From Solanum dulcamara (Eukaryota; Streptophyta; Magnoliopsida; Solanales; Solanaceae), in assembly GCF_947179165.1 (NCBI RefSeq), contig NC_077243.1, forward strand, positions 36,840,001-36,904,000: a DNA stretch of 64,000 nt, given 5' to 3'. A model generated the notes under the pieces. The model saw only the letters and a program-made list of their open reading frames with translations, did no database searches and was not told the DNA's origin. The translations under genes and the position numbers were made by a program. Positions 11,762-23,009 of the stretch are shown one piece after another; positions within the stretch are counted from its first letter, which is position 1; the number at the start of each line of letters is the position of its first letter.

Positions 11762-12090
11762 TGTTGACACTCAATTTTGACCAACCTATAACTACTTTTC
11801 GGATCTCTATCTTAATAGATAGAAATTTCTCAAAAAATATTTCTTTATTAATTAAATGAGTTTATATTTAGTTTAACAAATAAATCGTATATTTTGACAT
11901 TCACAATTTACAATATTTTTGCTATTTATTTATTACTTTATCTTTATTATTTTATTTTTTAAATAACAAGCTTCATACGTTCAATAATTTCCACATGACT
12001 ATTTGTATATATTATGTATATCTATGTATTTTCTTTATGTAAAAAATAAAATAAAAAATATATTATTTAACTAGGTTTATTTTATAATTT

Positions 12091-12094
<4 letters not shown>

Positions 12095-12150
<56 letters not shown>
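12095..12150. repeat. (TA)28 microsatellite
   Basis: 56 bp of uninterrupted TA dinucleotides. Confidence 0.95.
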
Positions 12151-12154
<4 letters not shown>

Positions 12155-12459
12155 CAAGGTATGTACATAGGTGTTTATTTTATATATAAAGTTATTATTT
12201 GATAAAGTTTATGATCTACCTATATATATTGGTTATTAATTAGATATCAATTTAATTAATTATCTTTTAAATTATTTAAATAATAGTCTTCTCTATCCAA
12301 TTTATTTAATTCTAGCCAATCCGCTTTCAATTCATTTTAATTCTAACATAATTAAATTTAATGTAATCTAATTTTGAATCTAAACTTTCAATCACAACCG
12401 TCTGTTACATCTCGATCGATGGCCATGATTAATCCTATTATTCTTTCACCCCAAAAATC

Positions 12460-12890
12460 TCTAATTGGGGGTTATTCTTCATCTTCTCAAAAGTGAAGAG
12501 GCGAACCAACACACTCTCTCCTCTCGATCTCCCTCATTCTCTCCTCTCTTTCCCTGTCAATCTTCCTCGACGGAAACCACTAAAGACCACCACCATACGT
12601 CCACTGTCCAACCACCACCATACGTCCACTGTCCATTTCCACTGGCGAACAGCAACACCAACAAAAAACATCTGTCACCCTCTCTGTCTCTCCCCACCTT
12701 ACCATCTTTTCCGGTGAAGTGGAGCAGCAATAATGGAGCCGGCAACCTCTATAAACCGCTGGACCATCTCCACTGTACAGCAGCCCATGTCTCTCTACCG
12801 GCGAAAACCCCTCTCCCACACTCGCCCATCTCTAATCGCCACACAGCGACCACTAAATCTTTTATCCTGACCCCGCAAAAACCATAGAGA
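12460..12890 (+). other. CT/CCA-rich low-complexity segment with an open frame
   Basis: Pyrimidine-rich sequence including a 140-codon frame (12465-12887) full of Ser, Pro, His and Thr. It contains a perfect 25-bp tandem duplication at 12586-12610 and 12611-12635 (core ACCATACGTCCACTGTCCA). Open frames exist on both strands, as expected of low-complexity DNA depleted in stops. It most likely represents the transcribed leader of the long LTR, not a gene. Confidence 0.5.
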
Positions 12891-15059
12891 ACAACAACAG
12901 CCACGACGCATCAATGAGATAAACGCATAGAAAGAAGTTTGCTCAGAGCAAAGTTGAGATTGTGGACCTACCAAGGCAGATCTTGAAAGATCCATTCTGG
13001 TATTGTCTTTTAAAATTAATTATTATCCGTCTCTTCAACTTTATGTTAAGCTGTAGATTTAAGGATTAATAGATTCGGTTTGTTAATTATGTATTTTTGT
13101 GTAAACTTTGATATGTTGAGCATTTTTGTATGTTCTACGTTGGTTGATTCTATTTTGTTCAAATAGATTCCAATAATCCATTAAGTATGCTTGTGTTATT
13201 GTTTAGGATTTTTTTTCCTCTTGAACTCGAGTTTGATACAACTCTACATGCTCAGTTTTCGCTTAAGAATAGTTCATGGTATTCTTCAAATTATTTGAGA
13301 TCTATTCTTCTACAAATTTGGTTTCGACATTGTTAGTCCGAAAGTTTTGACTGGGCAAGTTGATCTTAACTGAATGAGAGTCATTTATTATTCACTGATT
13401 TTAACATATCTCATTCCCTTGAATTATTCTTGAAACCTATTAAAATGTTATGTAATTATGGTACAAATTGACTCATTGATTAATTTCATAATCCCACAAA
13501 ATAATTATGTTAAGATGTGATATTCCTTAATCAATTTTCTTTTTTATATTATGTATAATTGATATTCTTAAAATTTGAATAACTCTAAATCTAATTTCTT
13601 TGGATTCTCACTTGTTCCTATTATGGTAAATATTACTTTATTTTTGCCTATAATTAATTATTTTTCCTAAATTGAGTTGCATAATTTTTTACAATTATTT
13701 ATAGTGGGTCCCTCTTAGCATGATTTTTGAGATATTTTTGAGAAACACTAGTTGTTTTTCATGACTTTGTCACCAATTTTTGAAATGATACTTAATTAAA
13801 TTTGACCAAATCATAAAAATTGATTCGGTTGTTGAAAATCTTGACAGATTTTGTTGTTGAAATGTTGTTTGATTTTGCTGTTGAAATTTAGTAGCTTTGT
13901 TGAAATAGTGGCTCCTTTTATGGACTTATTGGAAAAAAAGTTTGATAAAGAATGAAGCTATTTTTGTTTATTTTTCTTGTTTTTTGATTGTCTTTGATGA
14001 TTATAAAATGAGACTACATCTTTATTTTTTAAGGGGGAGAAGAAATGGGAAACAAAAAAAAACACATGGAAGAGGGGGATACACAGACAGAAAACGAAGA
14101 ACACACAAACACATAGAGTAAAGAAAGAAAAGAAAAAAGAAAAACATCTTTACTTTTATTTCTGAAAACATCTCAAACAAAAAAAGAGAGTTTCTAGCAT
14201 ACTTTAATATTCTATTTCTAGCTTGGCATCACGATTTGAATTTTTATTTACTTATTCTTCTTAACTAAAGTATCCAGGTTACTCACAACCTTTCTTTATA
14301 TGTTATTTTATTATTTTAAAAAAAAATATTTTTGACTTGCTTGTTTGCTTTGTTGAAGTAAAATTATATAATCATGTTATACCTCTATATTATTTGTATA
14401 TTGCTTGTATTTTCTTTATGGTTTAGCAGGGTTTGAGCTTCAAAGTTCAGGACATAAAGGGTTCATTTGGAAGAGGATTCAGATAGGTTTAGTTCTTGTT
14501 TTATTATTTCTATTTATCTATTATTCCTTCTTAATTACTTGGCCTATAATAATAAATTTTGTATATAATAAAAAGGGGAAAATACATGGGGAGGGAATAT
14601 AATTGTTACTTGCTTATTTTATTTATTTTTTTAGTTTATCATAAATTTATGTGTTTTTGGGATATATGTTTACCTGATCTAGTTATAATATTCATATCTA
14701 CATGTTTAGGATCATTTATTCGCGATATAAGTATTTCATTTTTTACAAGATGTTTGCTTTAATAAAAAATAAAACTAAAATGATCTAAGGTTAATTTATT
14801 AAATATCATTTATCATCATATACGTTTCTAAATAATTTGTCTATTTTATATGTGCTATCTTTGTTTATTTTTTTAAATTTAAAACTCATTAGAGTAATTT
14901 TTTTGATGATTATCCTTCATTATACTTTGTCTTTTTAATTTGAAACCATTCTTATAGTTTCAAACAATAACTTTGTCATATTAACTGTTTAGACATTATA
15001 TATGTAGGATCTACTAACTAATTTTGAATATGATGATTTAATCATATTTAGATTTGAAT

Positions 15060-15900
15060 ATCATTCATATAGACATCATGCCCATAGGATTTTATAATTT
15101 TAATATATCATGTCTATATATATTTTAATTAATATTTTTCAACATGCTAATCAGGTAGAAATCATATTCATAGGATTTTATGTTAATATCATATAGCAAA
15201 TCATGTCCATAGGATTTGATGAATATATTACTAATAATAAATCATATTTAAATTTTAGCATGCTATTAATATGTAATGAATATTTTTCAGAAGGTTACTT
15301 TAAGCAAAAAATCATGTCTATAGGTTAAAATTGATCTCGTCAATAATGATGACCAAATATTGGTGACATTTATTCTTGTCAATTTAGACATCATGTTATA
15401 GGATTTAATTTTATATTTTCAGCATTTTAATATGTATAAAAATTATGTTCATAGGATTTTAATAAATATTTATCATGTTAATATATACAGAAATCATGTC
15501 CATAGAATGTTAATAAGTTTTTATATAGAGACTATGCCTATAAGATTTTAATAATTTTTAGCATATTATAAATTAGAAATCATGGTCATTGGATTCTATA
15601 TTTTCAATATATTGCGTCTCTATGTTTTAGTCAATAACATTTCCAACATGTCATTTAGAAATCACGTTTATAAGATTAATGATAATTTTCAGCACATTTA
15701 ATAATGGATGTCATGCCTTATAATTTCAACCAAATTTTAGCATATTAGTTTATATGAAATCACGTCCATATATTTTAAACAATTTTCAATTTTTTTTACA
15801 AACCATGCGTTTAAAAAATTAAAATAATTTTCAGCATCATATCATGTCATAAAATCATGCTTATAAAGTTTCGTTCATTTTCAACATAACAATGCACATA
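15060..15900. repeat. Degenerate repeat built on ATCATGTCCATAGGATTTTA
   Basis: At least ten irregularly spaced variants of ATCATGTCCATAGGATTTTA, separated by AT-rich spacers containing TTTTCAGCAT or TTTCAACAT. Spacing is roughly 50-110 bp and copies are strongly diverged, so this is an old array inside the long LTR-like block. Confidence 0.65.
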
Positions 15901-17028
15901 AAAAAGTATGCTAGGATTTAATAAATATTTAATACATTATTTGTGTAAGATCAATCTAGTGAGCACACACATATTATGTCAAGACTTTTCGCTATTTATC
16001 TGTGTTTTCAAGCATGCAAATTAATTAATTTAGAGGCTTACTTGAGATGCTATGTGTTAACTGCTCGTCCTATCTAAGTTTGACGATGTGTCTAGTTATG
16101 ATGCCTATATTGTTTTAGTCTAAAATCTATCCTAGTAGTACGTCCAATGCCTCTTGGACGTTAAGTTGGGCGTTAGACACCTTTTAGTTCATTAGTTTTT
16201 TAGTAATTTTTTTAGATCATTTTAGGATCATAATAATAAATAAACCTAGGAGGGGTAGGGGTAGATAGGCCCTTCGAAAATGATAGAAGTTGACCTGAGC
16301 AGAAAAATAATAAAACACTATATTTTTGTCTTCCGATTAATAAGTCAGCACCGATCAAAAGAATATGAGTACATAAATATTTTTGTCCCGATTACTTTTA
16401 AATATTTTCATTTGTATATATTCGGGGTAGCTTAATGTTTTAAAAAACTGAAATGATTCATTTTAGGCATCACTAATTTCTATTATTTCACTTGCCTTTA
16501 CTCTTATTTAATTAGTTGATGATCTTTATTTATCCTGTATTAATTCTCAAATTGATTATTTAGTTTAACTTAATTAAATACCTTGAAGAGAGACTATTTT
16601 TATGATCGTTTGTTTCATTTAAATAATTTATTTAAATTATCTCTCCTTTATTTAATCATTTTCATACCAAGTCTATTTCTCTTATAAATTATCCTAAATG
16701 TTTTAAGGTTTATATTCGTTTTAAATTATGTAATGCCTCGATTATTGTTAAATATATTTTTCCAAAGTTAGTTAAAATCAGAGTTTTTAAATCGCCAGAT
16801 AACCACGCGTTAGCGGCCACTTTGAATGCTAACACATTTTCAAAGTGGAAATAAGAACCTCGTACCTTTTTCTCTGAATTTTTAAGACTTAAATCTGTTA
16901 GGGTTTTTAAAATTAAGTTTCCTTAATTTCTTTAAAAAAATAAGTGTCAGCTCTTCTTTTCTAAAATTAATTTTTTTCTTTATAAAGTTGAAATTAATTT
17001 TAAACCGTCTATTTTCGACATAATATCC

Positions 17029-18639
17029 AAACGAAAACCATGACATTTTGGGACTATTTTGAGTCCCTTATCAGTACCCTATATGCTTAAACTCTCATAA
17101 CACTTAGAATTATTTAAGAGCAAGGATTGGAGAGGAGAAAGATCTAGGTTTGAAGGTTTTCAAGCGAGGTTTTCAAGTTTAGAGTTCCTCCACGTACCCT
17201 ACATATTCCTTTCAACAGAATTGACAATATAGTTTGAGTTCTAATCCCGTTTAACATGAGCTCTTTAGTTATTATGTAATTCCTTATCAAATTCTATACA
17301 TTTATACATACATACATATATATATATATATGTATGTATGTATATATATTTCATTCCCATGAACCCCTGCTGAGTTGTGATCTTTTTGCAATATATGCAT
17401 TTATTTTGAGATGAGTAGAATGCTTTTTATGCATTTAACATATGATGACTTTTAAACAAAGTGTATGCATATTTTATTGAGGATTGAAAGAGCATTAGCA
17501 TCGAGTCTAAATGACTTGATCATTGAGTTACATGATTGATTTGAGATAGAGTCTTGAGAAGCTATGAATGAGTAGAATGAATGTTTTACATATAAGAGTT
17601 TGATTATTGAGATGAGTTGAGATGGATAAGAGTCCAATGATACTAAACAAGTTGATTTGATTATAATGAGTTGATTGAGTATGTGAGCATATTGTCTCTT
17701 TTTGGGAGTAGTATTGAGTACCGATTTTGGTAAGAGTAAATAACAACTCAAACTCCACAAACTACATAGCCAGCATAGGATAGAGGCCATGCCTCTCAAG
17801 TCCCAAAATGGTAGACTTTGATTGATTATGGATCCAATGAGGTTGATCGTCTCGTACCCTGTATAGGTATTAGATTGCTGCGGCAATGGCAGTGCAAAGC
17901 ATTGTATTATCACTAGCTCATAAGTGATGGTTTTCAATTAGATAAAATCCCTAAAATAAATGGTTTGATTTGTTTGAGTCGCAATCATGGAGTCTACTTT
18001 CAAAGCAATGTTTACTATAAACTTACATATTTTTTTAATTGATTTGGGTTACCTTGACGAGTCCTTTGAGTTGAGTTTCTTGAGTTGAGCCTGTTGAGTT
18101 GTTGAATTGTGTTTCCTTCAACTATTTTACATACTCGTACATTTCATGTACTGACTCCATTTGGTCTGCATTATTTCATGATGCAGATACAGGTGCTAGA
18201 GATCATCAACAGGCGCTCTATTGAAGATCTATTTCTTTCCTTATAGTGGTGAGACCTCCTTGCTTTTCGGAGGAATCATACTTACTTTTATCTTTACTTT
18301 TGAGTAGTTCTTTTTAGGTAGTCGCAGACTTGACTTGATACCTTTTTGACAGTTGATAGAGGCTTCTTAGACATAGATAAAGTCGACTGGAGTTGATGTC
18401 TTTTATGAGTCTGTTTTCTAAAACTACTTTGATGATATTTGATTGATTTGATATGGTCCTTTGAACGCATTACTTTGCAAAAATATTGATCATTATCCCA
18501 CTTGAGCGTCATTAATTACTTTATTTGAGTATTTCACTGAATGAATGATTATATGATCGGACCAAGTGGTTCGGTAGGGGACCACCAGTAATAGTCTTTG
18601 AGTGTCGGTCATGCCTAGGGTACCCTTTTGGGAATGAAA
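17029..18639 (+). repeat. Partial 5' LTR of second Tekay element
   Basis: Aligns by eye with 22707-24382; the shared start is CCAAACNAAAACC followed by GGGNCTATTTTGAGTCCCTTAT. It ends GGGAATGAAA, decayed from GGGCGTGACA. A TA/TG-rich microsatellite lies at about 17305-17350. Open frames on the minus strand at 17452-17937 and 18294-18512 are antisense to the LTR and partly shared with the other copy; not genes. Confidence 0.8.
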
Positions 18640-18643
18640 AATT

Positions 18644-18655
18644 TAGTATCAGAGC
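18644..18655 (+). other. Primer-binding site of second Tekay element
   Basis: TAGTATCAGAGC matches 11 of 12 bases of the initiator Met-tRNA site and lies 5 bp after the LTR end. Confidence 0.85.
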
Positions 18656-18856
18656 ATAGAGTTTAAGAGTCCTAGGGTGTCTATGAAGTCGTGTCTAGTA
18701 GAGTTTTGATTATGGGTATGTTGTGCAACACACTTATAATCAAGAGGTTATAGGACATTAGGAATTGATTCACCTCTTCACATTCTGAGTTCATGCGTAA
18801 GAGTTTAACTTTGAAAAGTTCTTTCCTAATTCATGCATTACACATTTGTAAATAAT

Positions 18857-19990
18857 TCCTCCTAAACGTACTGCCAGTCAGTGGAACGCTGCTAGAACCG
18901 AGGTTCTGTAGTCTGAGATACCCCCACCTTCTAGAGTGAGAACTAGGGGTCGACCTTCCAGATCTACGAAGGAAACCCAAATGCCTATTCTTCAGTCCGC
19001 TCTGACTTTCATGGCTGAATTCAGAGGAGCTATTGACATGCTCACTCAGCTGGTAGCAACCTAGAATGGTAACTAGAGTTCACCGGTTGATCCGATATTT
19101 CTTGACGATGAACCCACTAATCTTCACACATTTAAAAGTATATAAGGAAACCCAAAACTTCATGTATAAGACGGGGAAAATTCTAAAAGAGAAGCATATT
19201 ACTGAAGTTGAGGGAGTTGAGTTAGTTTTTTATTAGCTCAAGAATGTGGCAAATGTTTGGTACAACTAGTTGGAGGAAGGTAGAGGTGAGGATGCTGAGC
19301 CAAATATTTAGGACAAGTTTGAGGGTTCTTTACTTGATCATTTCTTTCTCAGGGAATTGAGGGAAGCCATGGTTTAAGATATTGTGAAACTAAAACAAGA
19401 GGGAATGACGGTGAAGGAGTAAGGTCTTAAGTTTATCTAACTGTCCAGATATGCTCTGGAGATGATCAAGACATGATATCTAAGATGAAAAAGTTTGTCT
19501 CCGGCTTGGGCAAATATGTGAAGAAAGAGTGTAAGGCGTCACTATTGATTTCAGACATGGATAGTTCCATGATCATGGTGTATGCTCAGCAGGTAGAGGA
19601 TGATAAGAAGAAAGATAGAGAAGAGAACTTGAGCAAGAAGGAAAAATCAGTTAGGCATAAAAATGAGCATAAACAAGGTAAGGACAACAGGTCCTTCTTT
19701 CAGAAGAGGTTTTCAAACTATGCTCCATCGTCATCAAGTGCCTCTGCACCCAATTACAAGTATGACCAGAGGTCACAGAGCTAACAAAACATCAGGGACC
19801 AGGGTTCTCAATCCTAAGAGAGTGTAGCAAAGGGATAAAATGGAAATTCTCCTTGCAGCAAGTTTGGTAAATTCAATTTGGGAGCATGCAAAGAGAGTGC
19901 TAATAGGTGCTACAAATGTGGTAAGGTAGTCTATTTTCATAGAGAGTATCCAACATGGGGAAACAGAGCCTAATCTTCTTCCGTGGTACC
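18857..19990 (+). pseudogene. Broken gag, second Tekay element
   Basis: The expected N-terminus is readable (PPKRTASQWNAARTE), but its start codon is lost and TAG stops lie in the first 70 codons. The gag core is recognisable (WYN-LEEGRGEDAE) with many stops. A cleaner stretch at 19473-19784 gives the C-terminal part (MKKFVSGLGKYVKKECKASL and a basic, Lys/Glu-rich tail). The zinc knuckle near 19905-19950 reads CYKCGK...HREY, with the last Cys changed to Tyr. It once encoded the RNA-binding capsid protein; now non-functional. Confidence 0.8.
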
Positions 19991-20101
19991 AAGGATCGAG
20001 GTAATCAGAGAGGTACTACTTTAGGTACAAGAGGAGGTTCAAACCGCCTATATACTATGGCTAATCGCTAGGATCAGGAAAACTCACCAGATGTTATCAC
20101 T

Positions 20102-20680
20102 GGTATGCTCTGAGTCTTTTCTTTTTATGTCTATGCTTTGCTTGATCCAGGTGCCACTTTGTCTTTTGTGACCCCTTATGTGGCTAACAAGTTTGAGATC
20201 CTTCTCGTACGTCTTCTTGAACCTTTCAGTATTTCTACTCCTATTGGTGAGTCTATTCTAACTGAGAGGGTCTATAGAGATTGTCCTATGTCCATCTATC
20301 ATAGAGAAACTATGGCTGATTTAGTTGAGTTAGACATGGTTGATTTTGATATTATTCTTGGCATGGACTAACTTTATTCCTATTATGCCTCAGTAGATTG
20401 TAGACCTCGAGTTGTCAAGTTTCGGTTTTTTGAAAGAACCTTTCATAGAATAGAAGGGTAGCCCTGCAGTGCCTAAGGGTAAGTTCATATCATACCTTAG
20501 GGCCAAAAGGTTAATCTCTAAGGGTTGTATCTACCACACAGTTCTAGTTAGAGATGATAATGTAGAGGCTCCATCCCTATATCCAGTCTCGATTGTCAAT
20601 GAGTTTCTTGAGGTTTTTCCTAATTATCTGCCAAGAGTCCCTCCTAATAAGGAGATTAACTATGGTATAAATGTTCTTCC
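20102..20680 (+). pseudogene. Protease and linker, second Tekay element
   Basis: The frame from 20138 reads MLDPGATLSFVTPYVANKF, keeping the DPGA active-site motif of the retroviral-type aspartic protease, and runs to DFDIILGMD before a stop at 20369 (expected Trp). A second stretch from 20469 ([20 protein letters not shown] ... [12 protein letters not shown]) is the protease-RT linker. Confidence 0.8.
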
Positions 20681-20689
20681 TGATATGAA

Positions 20690-21600
20690 GCCTATCTCTA
20701 TTCCACCATATAAAATGGTTCCCACTAAGTTGAAGGAGTTGTAAGAGAAGTTAAAGGATTTCTTAGTTAAGGTGTTTATTAGGCCGAGTGTCTCACCTTG
20801 GGGCGCTCCTATACTATTCATGCAAAAGAAATATGGTTTCCTCAGAATGTGTATTGACTATCGTCAATTGAATAAGGTCACTATAAAAAATGAGTATCCC
20901 CTTCCTAGGATAAATGATTTGTTTAACCAACTTCTTTGTGCCACTTGTTTCTCAAAGATAGCCCTCAGATTAGGCTATCACCACTTGAAAGTGAGAGAAT
21001 ATGATATCCCAAATGCCATTTTTCAGACCCAATATGGTCACTTTGAGCTCCTTATCATGTCCTTTGTTTGACTAATGTTCCTGCAGCATTTATGGATTTG
21101 ACAAATCATGTGTTCACATACTATTTTGATATGTTTGTGATTGTGTTTATTGAAAAAATATTGGTCTACTCCAGAAATGAAGAGGAGCACGCCAATCATC
21201 TTTGGATTGTTCTTCAGACTCTCAAAGATAAGGAGTTCTATGTTAAGCTTTCAAATTGTGAATTTTGGCTTAATTTGGTGGAATTCTTTAGCCTTGTTGT
21301 ATCTAGTGAGGGTATACGAATTGATTTGCAGAAAATTGAGGCAGTAAAGAACTGTCCTAGACCCACATCCCCAATTGACATAAGAAGTTTTTTGGGCTTG
21401 GCTGGTTACTACCGGCGGTTTGTTGAGGGATTTTCCTCTATATCATCTCCATTGACTAAGGTGACTCATAATAAGGTTAAGTTCTAATGGTCAGACATTT
21501 GTGAGAAAAGTTTACAAGAGCTAAAAATGAGGTTGACTACTACTCGAGTCTTATCCCTACCCGAGGGAACTGATGTTTTTTATCTATTATGATGCATCCA
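20690..21600 (+). pseudogene. Reverse transcriptase and truncated RNase H, second Tekay element
   Basis: RT begins with [15 protein letters not shown] and a stop at 20742, then [21 protein letters not shown] -1 shift at MSF-(G)-LTN near 21063-21067 moves to the next frame. The YxDD box is FIEKILVYS instead of FIDDILIYS, so both catalytic Asp of that box are lost. The connection domain follows ([19 protein letters not shown]) up to about 21487, then a broken start of RNase H (YYDASMRGMM) near 21580-21610, where the sequence jumps to the C-terminal part of integrase. Confidence 0.82.
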
Positions 21601-21621
21601 TGAGGGGTATGATGATATTTA

Positions 21622-21985
21622 GAAAAAAAGGAAAGCTTAGTTCCCGCTATGTTAGTTCCTTATCATATTGTGAAGAGGGTTAGTAATGTAGCCTATGAGT
21701 TATAGTTGCCATCAGAGTTAGTAGTTATTCATCCTGTGTTTCATATCTCTATGCTTAAGAAGCTTTTGGGAGATCCTTGACTTATTGTTTTGGCTGAGAG
21801 TATTGGGGTGTCAAAGAGTTTGACTTATTAAGAGATTTCGGTCCATATGCTTGATTTTTAGGTTCGCAAGTTGAGAACCCAAGAGGCTGCATCCATCAAG
21901 GTTCTATGGAAAAATTAGTTTGTTGAAGAGGCCACATGGGAAGCTGAAGAGGATATATAGGATAGATACTCGTAGCTATTCCCAC
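21622..21985 (+). pseudogene. Integrase C-terminus and chromodomain, second Tekay element
   Basis: Starts abruptly after the RNase H fragment with KKGKLSSRYVS, the GPY/F region in degraded form, then VVIHPVFHISMLKKLLGDP and a chromodomain (KVLWKN-FVEEATWEAEEDI) broken by several stops. About 1.3-1.6 kb of the RNase H and integrase core expected from the first element is absent, so this is a deletion junction. Confidence 0.8.
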
Positions 21986-22180
21986 TTTCTAATGATGATA
22001 TCAAGGGTAATGTTTGTGTCTCTTATCTTTGAGTTGATGATCATTCTGAGTTTGAGTATGTGATGAGTATTCTTGAGTTCGAGTAGTTGATTGTTTGAGT
22101 GTTTGAGTATATAAGTTCTTGATTGGGCCCAGGATTTAGATGAACCCTTAGGTTGATCTTTATTTAAGAACAAATGATCC

Positions 22181-22193
22181 CAAGGGAGAGATA
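22181..22193 (+). other. Polypurine tract of second Tekay element
   Basis: CAAGGGAGAGATA sits directly before TGTAACACCCC at 22195, in the same AACAAATGATCCC context as other copies. Confidence 0.8.
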
Positions 22194-22194
22194 T

Positions 22195-22974
22195 TGTAAC
22201 ACCCCATGTTATTCTATCATAAACTAAGTTCGAGGACCATGAGAAAAGTTAAGAAAAATGGACATGAAATTTTGAGTTATGAAGACCTTTCCTATGATTC
22301 ACTTTATGACTCGTAAGAAAATTGATAACTCGTAGAATCGATTCATAGGGTCAATGTATGATTTCTGAAAGAATAGCAAAGCCTCAGTACTTTTGTTACA
22401 ACTCAACATGATTAGTCATAGGAATGTTGATGAATCGTAAAATGAATCATAGGATAGGTACTGAGATCTGATATTTGACCAAGTGTAAAAGTCTTCTATG
22501 AGTCATTTCTACGAGTCGTAGACATTTCTACGAGTTGTACACTTGATTCATAGGGGAGAAGTGCAATTTCCAGTACCTTCTGTTTTGTGCCCAAGGGTTA
22601 CAAGTTGGGTCTATGACCCATAGAGGTTTTAACGATTTGTAGAAGGCCATTTATAGGTCCCTCCAGTTAGTTTTAATGAAGGGTAGTTTAGTCTCTTTTC
22701 CACCCTTTCCAAACCAAAACCCTAATGTTTTGGGTCTATTTTGAGTCCCTTATATGTAGCAAATACGCTTAAAGATCTAGGGTTCTAAGTTTTTAAGCGA
22801 GGTCTTCGAGTTTCAATCGTTTCTTTGATTTCCAGGTATGTAAGGATAATAACAACGCTGGGCTGAGTTCATCCACGTGCCCTACATATTCTTTTCATCA
22901 GAATTGAGAAATTAGTTAGAGTTCTAATCTCGTTTGACAAGAGTTCTTGAGTTATTATGGTATTCCTTATCGAG

Positions 22975-23009
<35 letters not shown>

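Larger units (their letters stand above)
11762..17020 (+). repeat. Long (5.3 kb) LTR-like block of the outer element
   Basis: It starts TGTTGACACTCAATTTTGACC, a start I associate with long Solanaceae LTRs, and ends TTTTCGACA. The last 300 bp contain ACCTTTTTCTCTGAATTTTT and AATAAGTGTCAGCTCTTC, which I recall from the same LTR type. No target duplication is visible (ACAGT before, TAATA after); since a polypurine-like tract precedes it, it may be a 3' LTR rather than a solo LTR. Inside are a (TA)28 run, a CT/CCA-rich leader-like segment at 12460-12900 and a degenerate repeat at 15060-15900. No protein domain was seen in 5.3 kb. Confidence 0.45.

Noticed and set aside
12465..12887. 140-codon open frame on the plus strand
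   Set aside because: Low-complexity Ser/Pro/His/Thr composition caused by CT/CCA-rich DNA with a 25-bp duplication; open frames also exist on the other strand. No domain.
17452..17937. 161-codon minus-strand frame
   Set aside because: Antisense to the LTR of the second element; the copy in the other LTR is broken and no domain was recognised.
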